Source: Symsagittifera roscoffensis
Taxonomy: Eukaryota > Xenacoelomorpha > Acoela > Convolutidae
Length of the DNA stretch: 64,000 bases
Reading direction: 5' to 3'
Assembly (NCBI RefSeq): GCF_963678635.1
Contig: NC_087062.1
Location: forward strand, 73,621,345 to 73,685,344
Part shown: positions 11,200 to 19,737 of the stretch, in pieces
Position numbering within the stretch: position 1 is the first letter of the stretch
Layout: each line of letters begins with the position of its first letter
Position numbers and translations under genes: made by a program
The notes under the pieces: model-generated
What the model was told of the DNA's origin: nothing
Database searches by the model: none
What the model saw: only the letters and a program-made list of their open reading frames with translations

Positions 11200-12093
11200 C
11201 TATCCCAGTACTCTGGTATAATTCAAGATGACTGCTGAGACTCTCCTTTCCACTGCTTTACTCCCGATTGCTCTTTGTTGACATGCTAGGATGGTGCTGT
11301 CAGTCATCACCGACATTATCCACCTCAAGAAACAAGTAGCGTCTTTCCTACTTGCCAGGCTCAAGCCTGAGTTATCCAATGTCTGATATATTTCTAGACT
11401 TTTTAAACCCAACTTCAACTTGTCATGCGAGGTCAGCGTTTCTAATTCTATTCCCACCAGGCTCCACGCGAACATCAATTGTCCCGCTGTTCTAACGAAG
11501 GGATTCGCCATCAACGGCGACGCCGATGAGGATGTCCTCATCGCTTCTTCAAAATGATCCCTTAACAAGTTCTGCCAAGTTCTCTTCAGTTGGCTCCCCA
11601 ATTCTAATTTGTTAATCTCAGCCTTCTGCTGGGTAGCCCAGATACGTCGCTTGCGTGACACTCCACTGTCGATTTTCTTTAGGCAGTCTTCCAGTTCCTT
11701 CAATGTTTCCAGGGCCATCCACCACGGCCGGGAGGTGTTCCTCGTTTTATTCTTCTCAAGAGGATCGCTAGTTACTTGCTTCCCAATGGCCTGGTGTTCA
11801 TTTGAGACCCATTCTTTGCCAACGTCTACTTCCCATGTCTCCCCGCTCGTCGAACCTCGTTTCATTTTCGTCCTCTGAGGTTTGAAGTCTTCTTCCGTTG
11901 TCGAGTTGGTGGGAACCTCCATCTCTCTTTCTACCTCGAGCAGTTTCCTTGGTTCGTAGCTACTCTTGTAGGCTGCTGTCTTCCATCGTGCCAGAACCAT
12001 GGGGGCCGTCTCTCTCAGGTTTTTCTCCGAGACAGCATCCGCCGAAGGACTACCCAACCCTTCTACCTCTCTCTTTCTCTTGCGAGACTTCAC
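11200..12093 (-). CDS. Accessory post-pol protein, central part with a basic KRKR-type motif (copy B)
   Basis: A 297-codon open frame. It starts with a basic stretch containing R-K-R-K-R, which could be a nuclear-localisation signal (inference). A charged low-complexity region follows, then a helical domain from about residue 165 that aligns with A at 9-473 and D at 39057-39857. That domain carries the conserved R-K-D-A-x-C-F-x-R segment near residue 263. The N-terminal basic part corresponds to the exact region where the Maverick is inserted in copy D. The function is not recognised. It is probably one piece of a much longer protein. Confidence 0.55.
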   Translation of the reverse strand: MKSRKRKREVEGLGSPSADAVSEKNLRETAPMVLARWKTAAYKSSYEPRKLLEVEREMEVPTNSTTEEDFKPQRTKMKRGSTSGETWEVDVGKEWVSNEHQAIGKQVTSDPLEKNKTRNTSRPWWMALETLKELEDCLKKIDSGVSRKRRIWATQQKAEINKLELGSQLKRTWQNLLRDHFEEAMRTSSSASPLMANPFVRTAGQLMFAWSLVGIELETLTSHDKLKLGLKSLEIYQTLDNSGLSLASRKDATCFLRWIMSVMTDSTILACQQRAIGSKAVERRVSAVILNYTRVLG

Positions 12094-12121
12094 GTCTTTA
12101 CTTGGGGCGTTGCCGTTATCA

Positions 12122-13528
12122 TCACTGATTCGACCTCTTTGTCTCCATCCAACCCTTCCAACTCTTGCCTCCCCCTGTTCGAGCCTTAAGGATATTAGTA
12201 CTTTTAATTATATTACTAGTTTCGACCTTATCCCCCCTTACCATTTCAATTATTTTATTGACAGTTTTTTGTTTCAGAGTAGAGCTCACTTTACATTTGT
12301 CTTCTTTGGTCTTCAGTGGCGCCTTTCTCAATTCGACCATCTTGCTCAGCAGCTCTCCTCTTGCTTTTTCATCCAGACCTGTTCTCATCAGGACAGGTTC
12401 TCCGAACTTCACCACCGTGTCCCACAGTTCTTCTTTGAAATTGTCTAGTGTAGTCTCGCTATTCACTTCTCGATTAAACTCCCTCAAGAATTCTCGCCAA
12501 GCGTTCTCATCTAGAGTCCCTAAGAACATGATCTTGTTTCCCTCGAAGGTATTCGTTTCTCTTTCTTCTGCACTCAAGAGTATCATTCCCATATTGGAAG
12601 TCTCGCTCGTCAGTGGTAACTCTAGATTCTTGCGGGGAGATGAGGTCAGAGGTGCCGTGGCAGTGTCTGCCCAATGTTCCCCTTTCAGATCCTTCAACAG
12701 TTCTTGAGTAGTGAATTCTTCTTCTGCTGGTTTTGGTTCAGGCGTGTTCCCCACGTCCATCTCCTCTCCTGCCTCGCTGAGAGTCTCATCCATGATTTCT
12801 TCTCCTGACTCGACTCTCCTTCTCTCAAGTATCCTCCTGATCCGATCTTCTACAGGGCCGCTTCTTTTATCTCCAGGGTTGCCCACCGACAGGGGTGATG
12901 GTGCCGTTGGATCTGGTTTCTTGTATTCCGTCAGAGCCACATACAACGGGCCTGCTGCATCCAGCTCCTTCCCTTCCTGTCTCATCTCCACCTGTTCCTG
13001 TCCGTAAGGTGCCCGGTTTTTTCTCGTGGCAAACTTCATTTCGTCTTTTATTGCAAAGTGTCCTTCTTCTACAATCATCCTGCCATCGTCCAACACCGGC
13101 AACATGTTCCCCAAACCCGCCCGATCAAGCTTTCTCAAGATCTCTCGTACTTCGCATTTTGGGGGCAATGAGCCTCTCATCTTCTTCGCTTGAGTCGTCC
13201 AGGAGTTTATTTTTATATCACAGGTGTGAAAATAGACCGCTGCAGTGTAGCCGATGAATATTTGATCCCGGCCATCGGTGAATTCCCTTTGCTGCCTCTC
13301 CGCCGCTGCTCTCGCGAACAGGGATGGGACCACCAGGGAACCGTTCATTCCCAGGGTCATTCTCCTGACCGTTGGGAACTCAGGAATGGTTGCTGGCAAG
13401 ATTTCCTTCTCCAGTATTGCCTCTAGCTCCCTTTTCACCAACTCGAAGCTCTTCTTCCACGCGGGAATCCTCAAGATCTCTTGTCCACTCGCCGTCAGGG
13501 AATTGAAGATCCCGTCAGGGAATTGCAT
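12122..13528 (-). CDS. Accessory post-pol protein, charged central region (copy B)
   Basis: A 468-codon open frame. The first roughly 200 residues align with the D frame at 56984-57661. Shared features are a P-E-F-P-T-V-R-R-M-type segment and an aromatic G-Y-T-A-A-V-Y-F segment. The rest is acidic and proline/glutamate-rich, with a mix of charged repeats. It aligns only weakly with D at 56489-56890. No known domain was seen. It lies between the M-P-L-L-T-D module upstream (13578-13916) and the KRKR module downstream. In D the adjoining modules run almost continuously, so in B this is probably a segment of one polyprotein. Confidence 0.55.
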   Translation of the reverse strand: MQFPDGIFNSLTASGQEILRIPAWKKSFELVKRELEAILEKEILPATIPEFPTVRRMTLGMNGSLVVPSLFARAAAERQQREFTDGRDQIFIGYTAAVYFHTCDIKINSWTTQAKKMRGSLPPKCEVREILRKLDRAGLGNMLPVLDDGRMIVEEGHFAIKDEMKFATRKNRAPYGQEQVEMRQEGKELDAAGPLYVALTEYKKPDPTAPSPLSVGNPGDKRSGPVEDRIRRILERRRVESGEEIMDETLSEAGEEMDVGNTPEPKPAEEEFTTQELLKDLKGEHWADTATAPLTSSPRKNLELPLTSETSNMGMILLSAEERETNTFEGNKIMFLGTLDENAWREFLREFNREVNSETTLDNFKEELWDTVVKFGEPVLMRTGLDEKARGELLSKMVELRKAPLKTKEDKCKVSSTLKQKTVNKIIEMVRGDKVETSNIIKSTNILKARTGGGKSWKGWMETKRSNQ

Positions 13529-13577
13529 ATCCTTCGCGTTTACCTCCCATCCTACACTGCAGTTGCCCTCGGAAATT

Positions 13578-13916
13578 TTATACCATCAACTCTGGATCTT
13601 TCACTTTTCCAAAGAGTACCGTGTTACTCATTTGCGCCCTCAGCACCTCTTGCTGACACCAGTTGAGCGCCGTCCCATCCAGCACACTTATGAGGCTCAA
13701 GTTGGTCACGGAGTTGCGGTAAGCCGTCACTAGAGGATCTGGAAACGCGTATGTTACAGCTGGTCCGTAAATGCAGGTTAGGACCTCCTTCAGCCCCCGG
13801 ATTATCCCTATTGGGTCCGATCTCATCGCCAGGCACTGGTCTGTCAACAGAGGCATGCCACCATTCACTTTTCTCCATTCATCTTTCGTCTTCGGATTCT
13901 TTTCCTCACCAGTCAT
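13578..13916 (-). CDS. Accessory post-pol protein, M-P-L-L-T-D module (copy B)
   Basis: A 112-codon open frame that aligns well with the C-terminal part of the D frame at 57686-58396. Shared motifs are G-G-M-P-L-L-T-D, a Y-G-P-A-V-T-x-A-F-P-D segment and a D-G-x-A-L-N-W-C segment. This is one of the best conserved blocks of the cassette, which argues that it was under selection. The function is unknown. The sequence just upstream (13917-14206) is frameshifted in B. Confidence 0.55.
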   Translation of the reverse strand: MTGEEKNPKTKDEWRKVNGGMPLLTDQCLAMRSDPIGIIRGLKEVLTCIYGPAVTYAFPDPLVTAYRNSVTNLSLISVLDGTALNWCQQEVLRAQMSNTVLFGKVKDPELMV

Positions 13917-14206
13917 ATGTCATTTCTGCATCAGGAGATACTCCACTAGCAGCGTCTTTAGCCCCGCAGCACATTTATATGAGAAGGTGTCAATGCTCGA
14001 GTGGGTTTTCCCCATCGACAGGGGCTCCCCATATTTCGTCAATCGATGAAATGACACCAGCTCACCATGGGTCAGGAGCACCAGTGCCAGATATCAGTCA
14101 ATCCGGAGTGTTTCCACACCCCGACTGAACATATACGATGGACCCATGTCGAATAGGTACCTCGGATAAACTAGGTACAGTGCCAACAACAAGCTGATGG
14201 GCATGC
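13917..14206 (-). pseudogene. Frameshifted hydrophobic segment of the accessory protein (copy B)
   Basis: In D this position encodes a continuous hydrophobic stretch (within 58150-58330). In B it is spread over shifted frames, including a leucine/tyrosine-rich run near 14180-14225. A membrane or buried helix is possible, but I cannot tell which. No separate gene is supported. Confidence 0.4.
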
Positions 14207-15199
14207 TCAGTATTTCTTTACAAAGTCTCCAAAAATGGTCCCCTTTGCACCAAACACTCCAGCCATGAACTTCTTCTCCCAACAAGGACTCAAGAACTTG
14301 AGAATCTCGTGATCTTTTCTCGTCTTCAGCTCGCCCTTTGCGTGCTCCCTCCAGAATCCTCCGATTGTGACCTCGTTTGCAGTTGTGACGAACCTGGTCA
14401 CCGTCATCTCCCTACTCTCGGCCACTTCCAACTGCTCTTCAAGAAAACTCCAGATTTGCTTCACAAGAGGTGGGGCATTCTCCTTTGTCTTCTCTGTGGC
14501 GTTTTCCAGCCTTGGTGTCAGGAACGGCCACCTGCCTCTTTCTTGCGTCAGTCGATACACCATCGACTCCAGTTGCTTCTCTGTTGCAGCCACATTCTTT
14601 CTTTTATTGCTTGGTCCCCTCGACTTACTGGTGGAGCTCGTGATGGTCAAGTCCATGCTTCGAAACCACAAGCTGGCCGTCAAGCGATTTATTATTGGGT
14701 GGTCGTCCCCTATAGCCGGAATGAACTTGAGTTTTCTGGTGAAAATCGATATCTCTAGCAAGAGGACCTCGTCCAATACAATGAGGATATCTGCTAACTC
14801 ATAGAAGCCCCTCATTGCGTGGGACACATCCGCCCACGCCGCCGCCAGTTCTGACTTGCGAAGCCTCAAGTTCGTCGGTTCCAACTCTCGATTGGGAGCT
14901 GTCATCAGGATCCGCCATGTATTCCCCTGGGCTATTAAGATCAAAACCGCATACACAAACTGCAGAGCGGGAGGCATGCTCGCGTACCCGGGGGACGTCG
15001 TGAACACCACTCTTGTCTTAGATCCAAATCGTGAGGCGACGTTCTCCTGCACCTCATTCATTGCTGCAAGTAACGTCTGGATAGCTTCCCAGATTCTCTT
15101 CGGCGCCGGCTCATCGCCCTTGAGTTGCTCAAGAAACCCAGTCGCATGCAGGTGGTCATTCATACCTGCAAACAGGAGTAGCTCGGGCTCGCAAGACAT
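14207..15199 (-). CDS. SGNH-like segment of the accessory protein (copy B)
   Basis: A 330-codon open frame in the same frame as the one upstream (15200-16357), separated from it by a single TAG. Near the start is a hydrophobic strand followed by A-G-M-N-D-H, resembling the G-x-N-D block III of SGNH hydrolases. The upstream frame ends with V-A-G-S-D-F, a possible degenerate block I. D has the same layout without the stop. The frame continues with S-P-G-Y-A, an A-P-N-R segment and a D-E-V-L motif, all conserved in D. The catalytic serine motif is not canonical. This is therefore a possible second, degenerate SGNH-like fold and could be another Rossmann-like domain. Confidence 0.45.
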   Translation of the reverse strand: MSCEPELLLFAGMNDHLHATGFLEQLKGDEPAPKRIWEAIQTLLAAMNEVQENVASRFGSKTRVVFTTSPGYASMPPALQFVYAVLILIAQGNTWRILMTAPNRELEPTNLRLRKSELAAAWADVSHAMRGFYELADILIVLDEVLLLEISIFTRKLKFIPAIGDDHPIINRLTASLWFRSMDLTITSSTSKSRGPSNKRKNVAATEKQLESMVYRLTQERGRWPFLTPRLENATEKTKENAPPLVKQIWSFLEEQLEVAESREMTVTRFVTTANEVTIGGFWREHAKGELKTRKDHEILKFLSPCWEKKFMAGVFGAKGTIFGDFVKKY

Positions 15200-16357
15200 C
15201 TACGATTTTATCGCGACCACCAGTGTTAACATTGGGTTCAACTCAGCCCCTGGCAGCGAGTATATCAAAGTCTCCGGCCAGAACAACTTGGGAGACGTTC
15301 CCTCGAAATCCGATCCCGCCACGATGATCACCCTCGCGGCAGCTGGATCTGCTCTGTCGTAAACTGCCAAGGTCTTGGCCAATTGGGCGTTCCCGCAGGG
15401 TTTCCCATATCTAGGGTCGTCCGCCAATCTCGTACCATCGTAAGCGACATCTGGCAGTTCCATTTCTCTTGGGTCCAATAGTTTGTCCACCACCCTCAAC
15501 TGCGCTGGAGTTGCCAACCTGATTCTGGCAATGCTCGTTCGATGCTTAGGGGGCTCCGCCATGAGTCCCGGACTCCCCAGCATCTTGAGAGGTATGTAGT
15601 TGATAGGTCCCATGACTGATCTTGTGGGAATCCCAGTCAGATCCGCCGTCTCCATTATTCTCGCTCTTGAGAAATGCGTCTCGTGAGCCTTCAAACATTC
15701 CACGCACTGGTGTCTACTTAAGTCCTCGCGTGACACGCGCTCGAGGCCCAGAGCTTCCGCCAACTCTTGTCTGCATTCCAGGTCTTCCAAGTCCAGCTCC
15801 TTTACCTTCTCAAGATATCTCGACCGGCTTGTCTCCGCCGGTCTCTCCACCCTCTTGCTCTCCACTACTACCACCGAGGACACTACCGAACTCTGGGGTG
15901 TTGATGACGTTGCTTCCTCGGCCTCCATCGGTGCGGCACCTGGTAATCTGGTCCGGCTACTTCTCGAGCTGTCTCTAGAATCGACCCTCGCCCCCAGGCG
16001 ACTGGATAGAGTTCTTGAGGCGAGGAAAGGTGGAGTTGGAGGTGGTCCGAATGTGAATTGGGCCGTCTGCAGCAAGTCTGCCTCCAACGCGCTTATGTGC
16101 CTTTGGAAAACGTCATTCAACCATTCCACTCCCCTAGGCCTGTCAAAATGGATTCCGTCTGAGAATGCATCGTCGGGGAACACAGCTCGCTCCATTTGCT
16201 TGGCTACATCCAGCAATATAATGGGAAGGACACTCCTTTGATGTATTTGCCTGATTACTTCGTTCAGGTTTCGTACCTTCGTATTCATTTCCATCGCGTG
16301 TTGGTCAGCCTTCATATTGTAGGGAACGGTACACACTGTGAGTATGGCAGGATCCAT
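15200..16357 (-). CDS. SGNH/GDSL-like hydrolase, C-terminal half, plus linker (copy B)
   Basis: A 385-codon open frame. The first 80 residues complete an SGNH-like fold: a T-V-C-T-V-P strand near residue 10, a strand I-I-L-L-D near 46-50 and the block V motif D-G-I-H-F at about 67-71, where D and H would be the catalytic acid and base. Copy D has the same D-G-I-H-F-D. After this comes a serine/arginine-rich linker, a cysteine motif C-V-E-C-L-K-A-H-E (a possible small zinc site) and a G-P-I-N-Y-I segment conserved in D. It ends at a TAG that interrupts the downstream frame. The N-terminal half of the hydrolase lies in shifted frames at 16358-16640. Confidence 0.55.
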   Translation of the reverse strand: MDPAILTVCTVPYNMKADQHAMEMNTKVRNLNEVIRQIHQRSVLPIILLDVAKQMERAVFPDDAFSDGIHFDRPRGVEWLNDVFQRHISALEADLLQTAQFTFGPPPTPPFLASRTLSSRLGARVDSRDSSRSSRTRLPGAAPMEAEEATSSTPQSSVVSSVVVVESKRVERPAETSRSRYLEKVKELDLEDLECRQELAEALGLERVSREDLSRHQCVECLKAHETHFSRARIMETADLTGIPTRSVMGPINYIPLKMLGSPGLMAEPPKHRTSIARIRLATPAQLRVVDKLLDPREMELPDVAYDGTRLADDPRYGKPCGNAQLAKTLAVYDRADPAAARVIIVAGSDFEGTSPKLFWPETLIYSLPGAELNPMLTLVVAIKS

Positions 16358-16640
16358 TGCAGCTCATCTTGTCATGTAGCCTCATAACCTTCCTTGACTC
16401 CCCCCTGGACACGTCATTAGTCCCGATCATTAGAGTTACCGTGTATACTCTTGCCATCCCTAGCATCTAAAGTGATGCCAATATCAATGGCATCGCAGCT
16501 CCAGCGAAACTCAAGATCCCAGTCTGCCAATGCGACTGAATCCGGGTCAGCACCCGCAGCAGGTTGTCCCCTATGATTAGGTGGACCGACCCTCTGGTAC
16601 ACGTGGCTGCGTATGGTATTCGACCCAAGCCGCGTCATGG
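16358..16640 (-). pseudogene. SGNH/GDSL-like hydrolase, N-terminal half (copy B, broken)
   Basis: Block I reads L-I-I-G-D-N at about 16563-16577 (minus strand), where copy D has L-I-L-G-D-S. The nucleophile serine is therefore asparagine here (codon AAC at 16563-16565). A TAG follows near 16466. Block III reads M-I-G-T-N-D-V-S near 16425, and a frameshift near 16355 leads into the next frame. The layout is that of SGNH hydrolases. The substitution and the breaks mean this copy cannot be an active enzyme. Confidence 0.55.
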
Positions 16641-17118
16641 AAGCAATCCCTCCTGACTCTTTGTGCTGTGCTCCAATCCATGCAATTGTGCCTGTGGTAC
16701 CTGCCCTCCGTGTTCTTCTTGTAACTTGAGATTACCACACTCCTGATCGGTTGCTCCCTCCAAGTCGGGGGTAGCTCCACTCTTGCTGGACTCTCGAAAT
16801 TTCTTAGCTGTAGTCTCTCATTCAATTTTTTCAGACGTGACAAGCTCCCGCTCACCTGACTGCTGCTCGGGGTTGAACTCGGAGTATACCCCGGCAGTGC
16901 GACTTTATCAATGGGCGTATCGGTTGCGTCTCGAAACCATGCAGGGAGGACGTTGACTCAGTCGGTATCCATACCTCCAACCCCTCGTTCATGTGTTCCT
17001 GAGCCGCGCGGTCAAGGTTAAACCGTCCCTTCGATCTGGGAGCTTCATCCACCTCCATACGTGACTCTGGTCTTGAACCGGCGTCCGTTCGCTCCTTGGG
17101 CCTGGCTCCCTTTTGCAT
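16577..17118 (-). pseudogene. Linker region upstream of the SGNH-like domain (copy B)
   Basis: Two short overlapping frames (16852-17118 and 16577-16855), rich in arginine, glutamate and proline. They correspond in position to 60740-61060 in D, which is also low-complexity. No domain was seen. Confidence 0.35.
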
Positions 17119-17190
17119 GTCGAGCTCGCGCTGTCGCCGCTGGATTCTCCTAAGTTCCGACTTCAGCTGTTCACAATTCGCGGCATTCTC

Positions 17191-17832
17191 TCACACCCTT
17201 TGTTCTTGCTGGTGCTCGGCCTTCAGCATATCGAGTTCCCGCCGCACTTGGTCCTTTTCAATGACCGCCTGATCTCTCTCCAGATTCGCCTGATCTCTTT
17301 CGAGCTTCGCTTGATCCCGGTCGAGGTTCGCTCTGTTCCTCTCCCTCTGTGTCCCCTCAAGTTCTCTTTTCAGACTACTGAGGTCCGGATACGCCTCTTC
17401 CGTTTGCTGCGCTCGCGTCATAGAGGGTGTCTTACTCGTGATCTGGCCTGCTGATCTTGCTGATGGTCTGATTGGTAGTGGGAACCCCCCTGCGCCATAC
17501 TCGGTGTTGTTGCTCATGCCAGGATTCCTGGCCAAGTCGAATCCCCTCACTCCTCCATCCACATTCCAGGACAGCCATCTGGTTTGCTCTTGGTTGGATA
17601 TCCCATCAGTGGTGTAGCCGACCATTAGAACCGATTCTGTTGCAGACTCCCTGCATTCACCCTGCTCTTCCAATTGGAGGATGGCGTTCAGCATCACCGC
17701 CATTCTCTCATCCACTTGGGTGTAATCCAGATCCCTCAATCGTATGTATAGTTCATCAAGCGTGGGCCTCTTCAGAGCCGCGGGCATGGACTTCCAAAAT
17801 CGATCTGCCATTTTCTGGGTGATTTTGCGCAC
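17191..17832 (-). CDS. First accessory protein segment, with a charged coiled-coil tail (copy B)
   Basis: An open frame of up to 213 codons. The upstream-most codon is GTG, and the first ATG is seven codons later, near 17811. A CAG just upstream of that ATG could be a splice acceptor. The N-terminal part is helical with an R-L-R-D-L-D segment. A central D-L-A-R-N-P-G...P-L-P segment aligns with D at 61066-61638. The last roughly 60 residues repeat a seven-residue E-R-D-Q-A-N-L pattern and should form a coiled coil. A 107-bp part of this coding sequence is copied into the pol gene at 22047-22153. Confidence 0.55.
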   Translation of the reverse strand: MRKITQKMADRFWKSMPAALKRPTLDELYIRLRDLDYTQVDERMAVMLNAILQLEEQGECRESATESVLMVGYTTDGISNQEQTRWLSWNVDGGVRGFDLARNPGMSNNTEYGAGGFPLPIRPSARSAGQITSKTPSMTRAQQTEEAYPDLSSLKRELEGTQRERNRANLDRDQAKLERDQANLERDQAVIEKDQVRRELDMLKAEHQQEQRV

Positions 17833-17940
17833 GTACCAACTTGAGAATTACCGTACCACTTGAGAATTACCGTACCACTTGAGAATTACCGTACCACTTG
17901 AGAATTAGCGTACCACTTGAGAATTAGCGTACCCAACTTG
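17832..17940. repeat. 19-bp tandem repeat
   Basis: About five consecutive units of CGTACCACTTGAGAATTAC, with a final degenerate pair. There are no intervening spacers. It lies directly upstream of the first accessory frame and is absent from copy D. Confidence 0.8.
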
Positions 17941-18404
17941 AGTACTTGAGAATTAACTTCTTCAAGTGTTGCTTGACTGTGGGTTCGTTCAAGACCTTCT
18001 TTTACTTCCAGTTCAGTATAGTTGGGTAGTCAATTTGACTTTACCAAATCAATCTGAAAATATAACTTGATCTTTAGACTAAAATGCTATGTTCCTAACC
18101 TAAAACCCCCCCTGCCACTATAGTTAAAACCTTATCCTTTTTGTTCTACTAAAATATTTCAAATGGAAATTTTCTAAGAGCATGCAGATTCATTTTATGT
18201 TTTAGCACCATCAATCACTTAAAATTTAATTGTCATGCCAATCACTTTTAAGATCCTTTTACCTGTTCCGTACCCCAACACCTAACTTGAGATCCCTTCA
18301 TGCCCAACTCAAGACCCCCATGTACCTGACTTAGGCGATACTCAGGTAGTATTTTTGTGCAGATGTACCATTATCTCCGTTTCTGCGGATAGGATAGCAT
18401 ATAG
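17833..18404 (-). other. AT-rich spacer between the macro-like gene and the accessory cassette
   Basis: About 570 bp without a long frame. It follows the macro-like gene and precedes the first accessory frame in minus-strand order. D has a comparable AT-rich spacer at 61639-61971. It may hold an internal promoter or a splice acceptor for the accessory message, which is inference. Confidence 0.5.
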
Positions 18405-19046
18405 TTACCTTGGGCTCAGCTTGCCCCTGTTCGGGTCATAGACCGGCATTAAGACTTCCGTTATTCTTCTTTCGATCATGAAGTCCCGCGGTCTCGTTAG
18501 TGCCAATATCACGTGTTCAGGATCGATCGTGTTCCTCTCACTGACCCTCGTCACTAAGAAGCACAGGTATTTGCCTGGGAATTGTGCTACTGATGGTGGA
18601 AGCGCAGCCATTCCCCTCAGCCCCGGTCTCTGTCTAAACAGAAACTCCACGTTCTGGTACTCTCTCTTGAAGTCGGCCTCCAGTCTTGATTTGAAACTCA
18701 TGTCCGCCGTGATACAGATTGCGCTAGTCCTGTCCGACAGAATGAAGTCGCTATCCGTTATCAGGATGTTCTCCGAGTATTCGTTGGGTATTTCAAACTT
18801 CGTTTCGAAATTCCGTCCTATTGTGGGCTCAGCCTCCTCCCCATCCAGTTCCAGTCCCCTCGTTTCTCTCACTTCCCTGAGTTTCTTTATCATCAGTTTT
18901 TCGGTGTGGGTAAGTCCTACCCCCACTCCCCGGACAAAAATATTTATCGACGTCCCCGTCGATGGTGCTGGGTCTAAATTATCTGGTGGAATCTCGAGCG
19001 GCCTGTCTGTTTCTGTCAAGCCGAAGAGGGGATCCTCCGTTTTCAT
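18405..19046 (-). CDS. Macro-domain-like protein, TARG1-like layout (copy B)
   Basis: A 213-codon open frame. The first roughly 95 residues are charged linker. From about residue 100 the layout follows a single macro domain: a strand and turn L-I-T-D-S-D-F, then A-I-C-I-T-A-D, F-K-x-x-Y-x-N-V-E-F-L, a gap, K-Y-L-C-F-L-V-T-R, and L-M-P-V-Y-D-P-N. Macro domains of the TARG1 type bind ADP-ribose and remove it from proteins. Here the TARG1 lysine position after L-V/I-T is arginine, and the glycine-rich loop before the aspartate is replaced. Activity is therefore doubtful. A TAA ends the frame about 25 codons before the end of the aligned D protein. It lies right after the integrase. Confidence 0.55.
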   Translation of the reverse strand: MKTEDPLFGLTETDRPLEIPPDNLDPAPSTGTSINIFVRGVGVGLTHTEKLMIKKLREVRETRGLELDGEEAEPTIGRNFETKFEIPNEYSENILITDSDFILSDRTSAICITADMSFKSRLEADFKREYQNVEFLFRQRPGLRGMAALPPSVAQFPGKYLCFLVTRVSERNTIDPEHVILALTRPRDFMIERRITEVLMPVYDPNRGKLSPR

Positions 19047-19097
19047 GTGCTTTCCCGCTGATACGTCAACTTGTTGGATGCTTTGTCCTTCGCCGCT

Positions 19098-19718
19098 TCA
19101 GTTCTTGACAGCGCGCATCCATTCTAGTATCCTCAAGTTCGTATTCTCCCTCCTCTCTATCTCGCTCTGTTCCAAATCTGTCTCTCGTTCTGGTGTCGAG
19201 TAGTCTTCCTGCGGGTAGTGTTCATTATCATTGTTAATTTGCGATTCATCATCAGCTGCCAGTTCGCCCACACTTAGCAGCTCTTCGCTTAGTTCATCGG
19301 GCTGTATCTTATCAATCAAGAAATCATCTCCGTACCTGTTGTACCTCATGCCTGTCCGTTTGCGATTGCCACTCCTAGTCCCCGCTGTTATTGGTAAATC
19401 TGGTTCTGTCCACTTCGGCACCTCACCCTGCTCCGGATCGTTCCAGTCTTCTTCCACAAAGGATTCCGCCTCAGAGTCCGCTTCTATCTTTTCATTGTCA
19501 TCCAAACTCAAGTTCTCGTTGCCATCATTTTTCTCCCTGGTGCCTTTCTCGTTCACTTCACACGCTGGCTCCACCAGTAGGTACTCAAGTCCCTCCATGT
19601 CCTGTGGTATACACCAGCCCTCTGGGGATGGGACGTGAAGCTCCAGATTTTCATAATGTGCTGCTCGCCCCGTACTCAAGCGATAGAACCGTCCTTGTTG
19701 ATGTACTTCCGTTATCAT
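19098..19718 (-). CDS. Integrase C-terminal tail and acidic linker (copy B)
   Basis: A 206-codon open frame. The first residues, M-I-T-E-V-H...F-Y-R-L-S-T-G, match the end of the integrase C-terminal domain seen intact in D. The rest is acidic and serine-rich, ending with a conserved short tail. It probably separates integrase from the macro-like segment in the precursor. Confidence 0.65.
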   Translation of the reverse strand: MITEVHQQGRFYRLSTGRAAHYENLELHVPSPEGWCIPQDMEGLEYLLVEPACEVNEKGTREKNDGNENLSLDDNEKIEADSEAESFVEEDWNDPEQGEVPKWTEPDLPITAGTRSGNRKRTGMRYNRYGDDFLIDKIQPDELSEELLSVGELAADDESQINNDNEHYPQEDYSTPERETDLEQSEIERRENTNLRILEWMRAVKN

Positions 19719-19737
19719 GAATGGTCCTCTCCATTTG

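Noticed and set aside
17832-17940. Possible CRISPR-like direct repeats
   Set aside because: The 19-bp units are contiguous without spacers, and the setting is a eukaryotic retroelement.
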